64,000 nucleotides of DNA, taken from assembly GCF_014648695.1 (NCBI RefSeq), contig NZ_BMRP01000003.1:74621-138620 (forward strand). Direction: 5' to 3'. The translations under genes and the position numbers were made by a program. Shown here in pieces: positions 25,801-32,843 of this stretch; within the stretch, counting starts at the first letter, position 1, and the number at the start of each line of letters is the position of its first letter. Origin of the DNA: Streptomyces albospinus (GTDB lineage Bacteria; Actinomycetota; Actinomycetes; Streptomycetales; Streptomycetaceae). The notes under the pieces were generated by a model. That model worked only from the letters and a program-made list of their open reading frames with translations. It made no database searches and had not been told where the DNA came from.

Positions 25801-25901
25801 TCTCCTACGGCGAGGGACCCCGCCCGAGCACCCACCGCGGGCCGGGCCCCACCAAGGGCGCACGTGGCACCCGCGCCGTCTGCGCCGGAGCGACGACCGA
25901 C

Positions 25902-25943
25902 TAACGGCCAACGGCCAACGGCCGACGGCTAACGGCTAACGGC
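25902..25943. repeat. Six-copy heptanucleotide tandem repeat
   Basis: Six units of (T/C)AACGGC run head to tail; the fourth unit has one change (CGACGGC). The array overlaps the TAG stop of the orphan LysR-type domain gene and lies between two convergent genes. A copy number that varies between strains would be expected if slippage is active. Confidence 0.85.
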
Positions 25944-26730
25944 GAGGCTTCCCACGCTTGCCGCCGCCCTTGGAGCCGCCGGCTCCCCGCCGCGTCCCCC
26001 CGGCCGACTTACCGGTCGGCTTGCCCGCCGCCCTACCGGTAGCCCGGCCGGCCGTGGGCTTGCGCCCCGCACCGCTCTTCTCCGGGCGCTTGCCCTTCTG
26101 CTCTGCCGGTGCGGCGGGGCGGCGGCCCCGGGTGCTGTTCACGGTCCGCCCGCGGACGATGCCGATGAAGTCCTCCACCAGATCGGTGGTCCCGTCCTCC
26201 CGCCACGACAGCGCGACCCGCGATTCCGGGGTACCGGTGACCGGCCGGTAGGTGAGGTCCCTCCGGTGGTGCAGACGGGCGAGCGACTGCGGGACGACCA
26301 GCAGTCCCACCCCTGCCGCCACCAGCTCGATGGCGTCCGCCGTCGTGGCGGGCCGCTCGATCGCCGGCTGTCCCGGCGGACGCTCCCAGTCGAGCGTGTC
26401 GTCGAGGGGGTGCAGCACGATGTCGTCGGCAAGATCCTCGGCGGTGACCTCGTCGGCCGCGGCCACGAGGTGGTCCTTGGGGACCACGACCACCGTCGTC
26501 TCGGTGTAGAGGGGGATCGCGCTGAGGTCCGTGCGGTCGGTCGGCAACCGCAGCAGACCCGCGTCGGCACCCCCGTCCCGCAGCACATCGGATGCTTCGG
26601 CGGCGGACACCTGGACGAGGTGCAGCGGGACGTCGGGCAGGCGCTCGTTCCAGATCCGCACCCACTTGGCGGGCGTCACTCCCGGGACATACGCGAGCCG
26701 GAACGAAGGGGATGCTTCCGAGCCTGTCAC
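25936..26730 (-). CDS. Orphan LysR-type effector-binding domain protein with basic C-terminal tail
   Basis: A 264-residue protein that starts directly with the LysR substrate-binding fold (FRLAYVPGVTPAKWVRIWNERLPDVPLHLVQVS, then AIPLYTETTVVVVPKDHLVAAADEVTAEDLADDIVLHPLDD, and GVGLLVVPQSLA). The N-terminal winged HTH of a normal LysR regulator (about 60-90 residues) is absent, with no upstream frame that could encode it. After about residue 200 comes a Lys/Arg/Gly/Pro-rich tail of some 60 residues, likely disordered and nucleic-acid binding. It is divergent from a DUF5997 gene with a 58-bp gap; this pairing is, as I recall, common in Streptomyces. Confidence 0.82.
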   Translation of the reverse strand: MTGSEASPSFRLAYVPGVTPAKWVRIWNERLPDVPLHLVQVSAAEASDVLRDGGADAGLLRLPTDRTDLSAIPLYTETTVVVVPKDHLVAAADEVTAEDLADDIVLHPLDDTLDWERPPGQPAIERPATTADAIELVAAGVGLLVVPQSLARLHHRRDLTYRPVTGTPESRVALSWREDGTTDLVEDFIGIVRGRTVNSTRGRRPAAPAEQKGKRPEKSGAGRKPTAGRATGRAAGKPTGKSAGGTRRGAGGSKGGGKRGKPRR

Positions 26731-26788
26731 CCCGCCAGGTTACCGGTCGTGGTCAGAGGTCGCGCACACGCTCGATACCCTGGACAGC

Positions 26789-27172
26789 ATGAAGTCGCAC
26801 CAGACCGCCCAGACGATGAAGCCCGCCACCGCGGCGAAGAAGCTGGGTGTGTACCTCGAAGCCACCCCCGCCGAGTTCCGGGACGGTGTCGTCTCGCGTA
26901 CCGAGCTCAACGCGCTCCAGGCGGATCCGCCCGAGTGGCTGCGGGAGCTGCGACGCAACGGCCCGCATCCCCGGCCGGTGGTCGCGGCGAAACTCGGCGT
27001 CTCCATCTCCGGTCTCGCCCGCGGCGGGATCACCGAGGCCCTCACCACGGAGCAGATCGACGCCCTGAAGGCGGAGAACCCCGAGTGGCTCCAGAAGGAG
27101 CGCGCCACCCAGGCCGAGGTCCGCAAGGAAGCCGCGCGCATCAAGGAGAAGAACAAGGAGAACGACGCGTAA
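26789..27172 (+). CDS. DUF5997-family protein with two HTH-like repeats
   Basis: A 127-residue cytoplasmic protein. It contains two copies of a unit of about 40 residues (15-55 and 66-105), each opening with AxKLGV and ending with T-E-x-x-x-AL-x-A-x-x-PEWL. The second opening, VVAAKLGVSISGLARGG, resembles an HTH recognition region. A charged Lys/Glu-rich helix closes the protein. ATG at 26789. It is divergent from the LysR effector-domain gene 58 bp away, so the two share a promoter region and may work together. Function unknown. Confidence 0.78.
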   Translation: MKSHQTAQTMKPATAAKKLGVYLEATPAEFRDGVVSRTELNALQADPPEWLRELRRNGPHPRPVVAAKLGVSISGLARGGITEALTTEQIDALKAENPEWLQKERATQAEVRKEAARIKEKNKENDA

Positions 27173-27329
27173 CGAACCGACGCGCCCCGCCGAGCCCGGC
27201 CGAGCTCCACCGACCGCCCGGCCGGCCTCCCCTCCCTCCCCCGCAACCGCTGACAACGCCGCCGACGCCGCCACCACCGCCAAACGATCCTTCGAGGCTC
27301 CCTTCCCTCTCCTCCCCTTCCTCTCCGAA

Positions 27330-27372
27330 TTGGTCCACACCTATTGACCATAGGTATGGACCAACTTACGGT
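27330..27372 (+). promoter_or_regulatory. Chitinase promoter with overlapping inverted-repeat operator
   Basis: Arms of 15 bp (27330-27344 and 27350-27364; 14 of 15 pair) surround TGACC. Each contains TGGTCCA, close to the TGGTCTAGACC elements described for Streptomyces chitinase promoters and the DasR site family. TTGACC at 27344-27349 and TACGGT at 27367-27372 (17-bp spacing) form a good housekeeping-type promoter, with the -35 box sitting in the dyad centre. GH18 starts 103 bp downstream. Confidence 0.7.
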
Positions 27373-27474
27373 GTGGCGCATCACCACTCGCCCCGGGACG
27401 AGGACGGCCGCCCGTCGAACTCCCGCACTCCAAAACCCTCGTGACACCTCGTCACGAAGCGAAGGGAGCACGGC

Positions 27475-28536
27475 GTGATCGGTCGTCGGATATCTCGTCT
27501 GCTGAAGGCCGGCCTGGCGACGGCCTGCGTCCTGCCGCTGCTGGGCGCCGCGAGCCCGAGCGCTCCCGACCCCCGGAGCGACACCTGCGCCACGCAGCCG
27601 CGCCCCTCCGGCAAGGTCCTTCAAGGGTATTGGGAGAACTGGGACGGCGCGGCGAACGGCGTCCACCCGCCCTTCGGCTGGACGCCGGTCACCGACACCC
27701 GTATCCGCGATCACGGATACAACGTCCTCAACACGGCGTTCCCCGTCATCCGCTCGGACGGCACGGTCCTGTGGGAGGACGGGATGGACGCCACGGTCAA
27801 GGTGCCGACCCCGGCCGAGATGTGCCAGGCCAAGAGCGACGGCCTCACACTCCTGATGTCCATCGGCGGCGCATCGGCCGGCATCGACCTCAACTCCCCT
27901 GCCGTGGCGGACCGGTTCGTCGAAACCATCGTGCCGATCCTGAAGAAGTACAACTTCGACGGCATCGACATCGACATCGAAACCGGCCTCACCGGCAGCG
28001 GGAACATCGACCAGCTCTCCGCCTCCCAGACCAACCTCCTACGCATCATCGACGGCGTCCTCGCCCAGATGCCCCCGGGCTTCGGCCTGACGATGGCCCC
28101 GGAGACGGCCTATGTCACCGGCGGCGGCGTCACCTACGGGTCGATCTGGGGCGCCTACCTGCCCATCATCAAGAAGTACGCGGACAACGGCCGCCTCTGG
28201 TGGCTGAACATGCAGTACTACAACGGCAGCATGTACGGCTGCTCGGGAGACTCGTACTCCGCCGGCACGGTCGAGGGCTTCACCGCGCAGACCACCTGCC
28301 TCGACAAGGGCCTGACCGTCCAGGGCACCACGATCAGGGTCCCCTACGACCACCAGGTCCCGGGACTTCCCGCCCAACCGGGGGCCGGCGGCGGCTACCT
28401 GCCCCCGGACCTGGTGGCGCAGGCATGGAACACCTACAACAACGGCTTGAAGGGCCTGATGACCTGGTCCCTGAACTGGGACGGCGCCAAGAACTGGACC
28501 TTCGGCGACAACGTCAGGGGGTTGCAGGGGCGTTGA
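27475..28536 (+). CDS. Secreted family 18 chitinase
   Basis: A 353-residue secreted chitinase. The signal peptide (MIGRRISRLLKAGLATACVLPLL) is followed by a short linker and a catalytic barrel. The GH18 active-site motif DxxDxDxE is present as Asp162, Asp165, Asp167 and Glu169 (acid) in FDGIDIDIE; SIGG lies upstream, QYY near MQYYNGSMYGC, and the barrel closes with LMTWSLNWD. There is no carbohydrate-binding domain. GTG at 27475 follows GAAGGGAG. It is preceded by an inverted repeat typical of chitin-regulated promoters, so induction by chitin or N-acetylglucosamine is expected. Confidence 0.93.
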   Translation: MIGRRISRLLKAGLATACVLPLLGAASPSAPDPRSDTCATQPRPSGKVLQGYWENWDGAANGVHPPFGWTPVTDTRIRDHGYNVLNTAFPVIRSDGTVLWEDGMDATVKVPTPAEMCQAKSDGLTLLMSIGGASAGIDLNSPAVADRFVETIVPILKKYNFDGIDIDIETGLTGSGNIDQLSASQTNLLRIIDGVLAQMPPGFGLTMAPETAYVTGGGVTYGSIWGAYLPIIKKYADNGRLWWLNMQYYNGSMYGCSGDSYSAGTVEGFTAQTTCLDKGLTVQGTTIRVPYDHQVPGLPAQPGAGGGYLPPDLVAQAWNTYNNGLKGLMTWSLNWDGAKNWTFGDNVRGLQGR

Positions 28537-28763
28537 GGGCGCCGAGGACGCTGGCGGCGCTGAGGACGCGCCAGCGGACCCAACACACCTGGCGGCGCGG
28601 GCAACTGACGGCAAAGCTCGCGAACTGCGGCCATCGGGCCCGCTCCGATTCCGTCCCCGACCGCCGAGCCACCCCGCGCCCGGCCCCGGCCTTGGCTGCG
28701 GCGGCCAACACCGATCCGGCAGCCGGAATCCCGGGAAAGCCGACCGACGCGGCACCTGACCTG

Positions 28764-28831
28764 AGGAAGCTCCATCGGACCCGACGGTGGGGATTATCGA
28801 TATCGGTGTCCGCGAAACTCCGCTGGGACAA
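28764..28831 (-). pseudogene. Displaced 3' end of a yjbQ-like gene
   Basis: The minus strand reads SQRSFADTDIDNPHRRVRWSFL, matching the C-terminus of the intact YjbQ protein encoded at 30501-30923 (DTNIDNANRRVRLSFLG). The 47 bp at 28764-28810 are 85% identical (40/47) to 30508-30554, same orientation. The rest of the gene is missing and no stop follows in frame. It may be the old end of a target gene displaced by an integrated element, or an old duplicate. The flanking 28537-28763 holds nothing else I can support. Confidence 0.6.
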
Positions 28832-28862
28832 CCGCCAGGATATCGACGAGCATCCCGTAAAC

Positions 28863-29238
28863 CGACGCGGTCTTCGTTCGGAATGAGGTGCGGACAGGCC
28901 TCCTACCTCTCGATGCCGGCGTTGTGCTCGTCAGGGCATTGGTCTCGGTTGCTCTGGGGTGGTTCCGCAGGAGCAGAGTGCCTCGCGGTGCCGACGGCGC
29001 TGTGCGTGGTGCCTCAGGGCGACGTCCATACGGGTCGCGTGACGTCGTGTGCGGCCTGCATAGCGGTGGTGGTTCGGGGACAGCTCGTCATCCAGGCACG
29101 CAATGGCGGGGCGACCCAACGCTTCACCTGGTAGCGCCATCTCCGCGCGAGGGCCCCGCCGTTGTCCTGGCACGGCCGGGGGCCTTCGCTGCGTGACGGC
29201 CACCTCAGGCAGAGCCCCCTGCCGTGCGAGCCACCTGG
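28863..29238. other. Unassigned stretch next to the partition-like cassette
   Basis: I see no convincing gene here. Frames are open on both strands but lack codon bias and any recognisable motif. GC content looks lower and more even than in neighbours, in keeping with decayed element sequence. Confidence 0.5.
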
Positions 29239-29529
29239 TCAGCGACCCGAATCCGGAACCTCACGCGGGACGGACGCAGCCTGGCCTCCGAACCGGGATA
29301 CCCAGCCGGCGGTGGCGGCCAGGGTACGCAGGACGGTCGCGCCGGCGAACACGACCGAGGAGACCGGCCGTCCCACCCATCGGGTCAGGTCGCCTTGCAG
29401 GTCGGGATCGAGCTCGACGGTCACCCGGATGTATCTGCTCTTCAGCGTGGTGACTTTGGTGGACCGGGGTGCCGAGACGTCCTGCTCGCGCCGCAATGCG
29501 GCGCGGTAGCTCTCCTTGCGCTGGCTCAT
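29239..29529 (-). CDS. Small partner gene of the ParA-like ATPase (possible ribbon-helix-helix DNA-binding protein)
   Basis: A 96-residue protein whose start overlaps the ParA stop by 4 bp (ATGA), so the two are translationally coupled. The N-terminus (MSQRKESYRAALRREQDV) and middle (SRYIRVTVELDPDLQGDLTRWV) resemble the small DNA-binding partner of Streptomyces plasmid ParA proteins. The rest of the C-terminus (VFAGATVLRTLAATAGWV) looks shortened or altered. The role as centromere-binding protein is inferred from position. Confidence 0.6.
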   Translation of the reverse strand: MSQRKESYRAALRREQDVSAPRSTKVTTLKSRYIRVTVELDPDLQGDLTRWVGRPVSSVVFAGATVLRTLAATAGWVSRFGGQAASVPREVPDSGR

Positions 29530-30161
29530 GCCTCATCCTGACGCTTAATCAGTTCCTCCGCGAAGTCCATGTACGCCGAGCCCTTGGCCTGGACCGGGTT
29601 CCCGAAAGACTGGGCGTAGAGGTCGAGCCGCGCGACCTGGGTGTCCAGCACCTCGAAACCCCGCTCGGTGAGTGCCTCGCGAGCGTCCGCATCGGGCCCG
29701 GTGCGCGTGGCATCGGGACGGTTGGTGCGATTGAGCAGGACCGCCGTGCGGGCCGGCTCGGCACGCAGCGACTGCACGTCCGCCATCTCGCCACGGATGG
29801 GTGCCATCCGGTCCAGTTCGATGGGGGCGGGGGTCACGGGCACGATCCACTCGCCGGCGTACCTCATGATGCTGCGGGCGATGCGGGGATGGTCCTCCAG
29901 CTGGGGCGCATCGAGCACGACGGCCTGCCGGTTGCCGAGGAAGTCGTTCACGCGACGGTGGACGTCCCCCACTGGCAGGGCGATCACCGGAAAAGGAAAG
30001 CCACTGGCCAGCTCGCTCCAGCGCAACGCGGAAGCGGCCGGGTCACCGTCGACCAGCAACGGCGACATACCCGACTCATGAAACGCGTGGGCCAGCCACA
30101 CAGCACTCGTCGTCTTTCCGACGCCGGGCTTGAGGTTCACAAACGCACAGCTCAAAGGCAC
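29526..30161 (-). CDS. ParA-like partition ATPase
   Basis: A 211-residue MinD/ParA-type ATPase. The deviant Walker A is LKPGVGKTT (residues 10-18), with Lys at the signature position followed by Pro where KGG is usual; DGDPAASALRW and VVLDAPQLEDHP follow, and RTNRPDA is the typical late segment. Such proteins move plasmid or phage DNA during segregation and act with a small centromere-binding partner, here the next gene. GTG start at 30161. No origin or replication gene is seen beside it, so this is probably a leftover from an integrated plasmid. Confidence 0.85.
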   Translation of the reverse strand: MPLSCAFVNLKPGVGKTTSAVWLAHAFHESGMSPLLVDGDPAASALRWSELASGFPFPVIALPVGDVHRRVNDFLGNRQAVVLDAPQLEDHPRIARSIMRYAGEWIVPVTPAPIELDRMAPIRGEMADVQSLRAEPARTAVLLNRTNRPDATRTGPDADAREALTERGFEVLDTQVARLDLYAQSFGNPVQAKGSAYMDFAEELIKRQDEA

Positions 30162-30224
30162 AAAACTGACAATAACGGGAGCGATCGTCCAGTTTCGGTC
30201 GGCACGAGGGCGTGGCTTCGTGGT

Positions 30225-30494
30225 TCACCCGCAAGCAGTGAGAAACGATCGGCTCACCCAGGAGACGGCGACCCGCAGGCCTGAAGGACAACGCCCCCCT
30301 CGGACGCGCACTCGTCCCTCGATCAGATACCGGAACTCGGCATGGCCGTACACGTGCGGGCGCTGGACCGGTCTCAGCCGATGATGCCGGGCAGCAGTCG
30401 CGCCAGCGTGACTCTCGGGTGACGCACTGACTGTCTGAATCCGGTCTTCGTCACCAGAACCAGCCTCGACTTCGCCCATCACCCTGGCGGTCAA
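30225..30494 (-). pseudogene. Possible decayed transposase C-terminus
   Basis: The minus strand reads RHHRLRPVQRPHVYGHAEFRYLIEGRVRV, which recalls the QRPMYGRAGF-LLR-RVL ending of actinobacterial transposases. The match is short and from memory, and no upstream transposase domain remains. It lies between the ParA promoter and the yjbQ stop (gap 30162-30500, 339 bp), which otherwise holds only an AT-richer segment just upstream of parA. Confidence 0.22.
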
Positions 30495-30500
30495 ACCTGT

Positions 30501-30923
30501 TTAGCCCAGGAAGCTCAACCGCACCCGACGGTTGGCATTATCGATGTTGGTGTCGACGAGGCAGACCGATTGCCAGGTGCCAAGGGCCATTGCTCCGCCG
30601 ATCACAGGCAGCGTGGCATGTGGAGGCACGAGCGCAGGAAGGACGTGGTCACGACCGTGACCGGTACTCCCGTGCTTGTGTCGCCAACGGTCATCTGCTG
30701 GAAGGAGATCATGGAGGGCGGACAACAGGTCTTCGTCACTGCCCGCTCCAGTCTCCAGGAGCGCCACGCCCATAGTGGCGTGAGGCGTGAAGACATTCAG
30801 CAGACCGTCCCGCCCCTGGGAGACGTCACGCAAGAACGACTCGCACTCTCGGGTCAGGTCGTGGACCGTCTCGTGTGAGCCGGTCCTGACGTCGATCTCC
30901 CGTGTCGCGAAGGTTTCAGCCAT
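30501..30923 (-). CDS. yjbQ: YjbQ/UPF0047 family protein (secondary thiamine-phosphate synthase)
   Basis: A 140-residue protein. The family core is complete: GLLNVFTPHATMGVALLETGAGSDEDLLSAL, HGSTGHGRDHVLPALV, GTWQSVCLVDTNIDNANRRVRLSFLG. In E. coli the homologue can replace ThiE at low level; its main role is unclear. The start at 30923 (MAETFATRE) has GGGAAG upstream. The last 47 bp recur at 28764-28810 on the far side of the partition cassette. Confidence 0.9.
   Translation of the reverse strand: MAETFATREIDVRTGSHETVHDLTRECESFLRDVSQGRDGLLNVFTPHATMGVALLETGAGSDEDLLSALHDLLPADDRWRHKHGSTGHGRDHVLPALVPPHATLPVIGGAMALGTWQSVCLVDTNIDNANRRVRLSFLG
30508..30554 (-). repeat. 47-bp direct repeat, copy inside yjbQ 3' end
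   Basis: 40 of 47 bases match 28764-28810 in the same orientation, including unbroken runs ACCCGACGGT and ATTATCGAT. The two copies bracket the ParA cassette (about 1.7 kb). This is the geometry of attachment sites when an element integrates at the 3' end of a gene, but the divergence is higher than for recent integration. Confidence 0.6.
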
Positions 30924-31025
30924 GGGTTGATCTTCCCAGAGTGGGCCAACAAAACCTGATATGCACAGCGGCCCCGCAGATGCGCCAACACCTCGGGGCC
31001 TGACACCAGGAGCCGAGTCCTCCCA

Positions 31026-31301
31026 GTGCGAATTCATCGCACCTGCCATGCAGACGACTTCACCGTGATGGCTAACAGCACCACCCGCGATCGCCGCCTG
31101 TCCTTCACGGCGCGCGGCATCCTCGCTCATCTGCTCTCCTGGCCCGACGGTGCCCGCGAAGACGTGCGCACCCTGCCGACCGCAACCCGTGCTTTGGTCG
31201 TCGCGGGGTTTCCCAAGCCGTCCGGGAACTGCCCCGCGCTTACCGTCACGCTCCCAGTCGAACGCTGCCCGCAGATGAAGGAAGGTCTGGAACAGCTCTG
31301 A
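31026..31301 (+). pseudogene. N-terminal fragment of a Streptomyces HTH-domain protein
   Basis: GTG-started frame with IHRTCHADDFTVMANSTTRDRRLSFTARGILAHLLSWPDGAREDVRTL, the opening of the common Streptomyces HTH protein family (usual form: TARGLL-DLLSRPDGWRED). After about residue 50 the sequence loses similarity and ends early, where the full protein would continue for 100-250 residues. Such proteins are frequent on plasmids and integrated elements. AGGAG lies upstream. Confidence 0.6.
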
Positions 31302-31574
31302 CGTGTGCCGGACCGGAACCAGCTTCCCACCCTCCGGCCGGACGTGGAGGACAGCCGCTGCCTCGATGGCCAGCACCGGAATCGATGCCACACGAGGCAA
31401 CGTCGTCACATTCGACGACGAGGTCAGGAAGCACGCGACCTACGCAAACCTCCCGTACGGGGAACTTGTCCACTAGCAGGCAACCGCACCTGATTTCTGG
31501 TGCCGTCGCGCCTCTCTCCAGGCTCAGCGAGGGGCGCGAACGCCTGGTCAGAACATGGTCAACGAGGCACATCT
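31302..31574. other. Unassigned junk-like stretch in the scar region
   Basis: No gene recognised. An open minus-strand frame (31130-31409, VASIPVLAIEAAAVLHVRPEGGKLVPVRHTSEL) looks protein-like but I cannot assign it and it runs antisense into the HTH fragment. Confidence 0.4.
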
Positions 31575-31886
31575 TCACCTGTGCGAGTCACGTCCCGAAC
31601 AAGGCGCGGTACCTGCTGACCTGCCGGACGCGCTCTCACGCCCGCTGCCGTCACCCCTGGAGTCCTCCGGCACAGGGGCCGGGTTGTACTTCGCCGCCAT
31701 CTTTCGCGACGCGCCCTCGCCCAGGAGCAGCAGCACCAGGAACGTGATCGCGTCCACGGCCTGGTCATTGACGGCCACGTCCGCCACCGCGGGAATGTAG
31801 TGGCCCACCAGGACCAGGAGCGCACCCAGGGCCGTGCGGACCCGGACGGGGTTGTCCCGGATGGTCTGGCGGATCAGGTGGAACAT
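31575..31886 (-). CDS. Holin-like small phage membrane protein
   Basis: A 103-residue protein with two predicted membrane segments (VRTALGALLVLVGHYIPAVADVAV and AVDAITFLVLLLLGEGASRKMAA) and a hydrophilic, low-complexity C-tail. Size and layout match small holin-like proteins of Streptomyces phages, which sit beside tail and lysis genes. The ATG is preceded by GGTGGGAG. The neighbours upstream on the same strand are phage-derived relics, which supports the call. Whether it is still expressed is unknown. Confidence 0.6.
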   Translation of the reverse strand: MFHLIRQTIRDNPVRVRTALGALLVLVGHYIPAVADVAVNDQAVDAITFLVLLLLGEGASRKMAAKYNPAPVPEDSRGDGSGRESASGRSAGTAPCSGRDSHR

Positions 31887-31966
31887 TCAGACTCCCACCT
31901 TGTCGAACAATTCGCGGACTCTGTCGCGGCGTTCGGACAGCGTGCGCTCGGATGCGCCGGGGGCCG

Positions 31967-32341
31967 TTACGCCCCGCCCGCCTTGACCAGGGCCGCGATC
32001 AGCGTGCCCAGGGAGGTGATCGCGGCAAGCGGCAGGGCGTAGCGCCATCGCTCCAGGCCCCGCAGCCGGCTTTCGTGGTCGGCCAGGGTCTGGGTGACCG
32101 CTTCGCGGGTCTGGGTCAGGCTCCGCACGTCGCCCCGCAGCGCCACCAGTTCGTCAAGGGAGTCAAGCTTGGTGTGCCCGACGTTCTCCCAGCTTCGGCC
32201 CGGCTGGGTCGGGGCGGCAAGGTCGGTCGGCTTGTCGGTGTCGGGGGCAGCGATGAAGGTGTAGCCGCCGGCCGGGACGATGGCGGCGTCGTCGATCAGA
32301 GCCCAACTGTTCTCCAGGGGTAGGTCAGATGGGCCGCGCGG
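31967..32341 (-). pseudogene. Phage relic: tail-protein N-terminus joined to a coiled-coil membrane protein
   Basis: A continuous frame without a usable start codon. Its first half (ENSWALIDDAAIVPAGGYTFIA, then GRSWENVGHTKLD) matches the N-terminus of Streptomyces phage tail-tube proteins (typical SWENVGHTS). The second half (DELVALRGDVRSLTQTREAVTQTLADHESRLRGLERW, then one membrane helix) resembles a separate small phage membrane protein found near the holin. An internal deletion seems to have joined them and removed the structural genes in between. Confidence 0.6.
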
Positions 32342-32472
32342 TCACGCGGTACGCGGCCTGGAACCGGAACAGGTCCGGCCCGGCCTGCGGTTCACCGGTC
32401 CGATGCCCAGCGGATTGGCCGTTCCGTCCGGCACGCGGCGAACCGCCACCAGCGGAAGCCGGTCGGCCGGTG
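32325..32472 (-). pseudogene. Phage relic: C-terminus of a head-tail or minor tail protein, frameshifted
   Basis: One frame gives PLVAVRRVPDGTANPLGIGPVNR; after a shift another gives GPDLFRFQAAYRVTARPI and a stop at 32325. This looks like one small phage structural protein broken by a frameshift. It precedes the tail relic, matching phage gene order. Confidence 0.45.
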
Positions 32473-32514
32473 GTCGGGCCACACCACGCGCGCCGTGGCG
32501 CCGCTCAGGCCCTG

Positions 32515-32717
32515 GCGTGGGGATCGAGCATTTCGTGCAGTCCGGGCACCCGCACCTGGAGGAGGCGTACTGGTTGGAGGAAGGGGTACGGCCGGAGCTC
32601 GCCGCGCGCGGGCTGCTGGATACCGGGCCGTCCTCGCCGGCAGGAGTGCCGTCCGCGAACGGGCGGCCGGCGTCCGCGCCGGGCGGTGCGCCGCTGTTGG
32701 TTGCCGGCGGGCGGTGA
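32515..32717 (+). pseudogene. C-terminal stub of a luciferase-like (SsuD-type) monooxygenase
   Basis: The frame reads GIEHFVQSGHPHLEEAYWLEEGVRPEL; SGYPHLEEAYRF near the C-terminus is a hallmark of alkanesulfonate monooxygenases and related flavin enzymes. Everything upstream of about 32515 is missing and replaced by opposite-strand phage relics. The remaining 45 residues form a non-conserved tail. Confidence 0.6.
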
Positions 32718-32843
32718 CCGGAACTGGTGGGCGCTGACCGGAACTGGGGGGGGCGCCGACGCGCCGGTGGTGCCCCGGGAGGCCGTCCGCGCCGGTCGCG
32801 GCCTCCCGGGAAGACATCCGCACCTCCGCCGGTTAGTAGAAAC

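Noticed and set aside
31130..31409. Minus-strand frame with protein-like start (TTLPRVASIPVLAIEAAAVLHV)
   Set aside because: No family recognised, no good ribosome site, and it runs antisense through the HTH fragment; not called as a gene.
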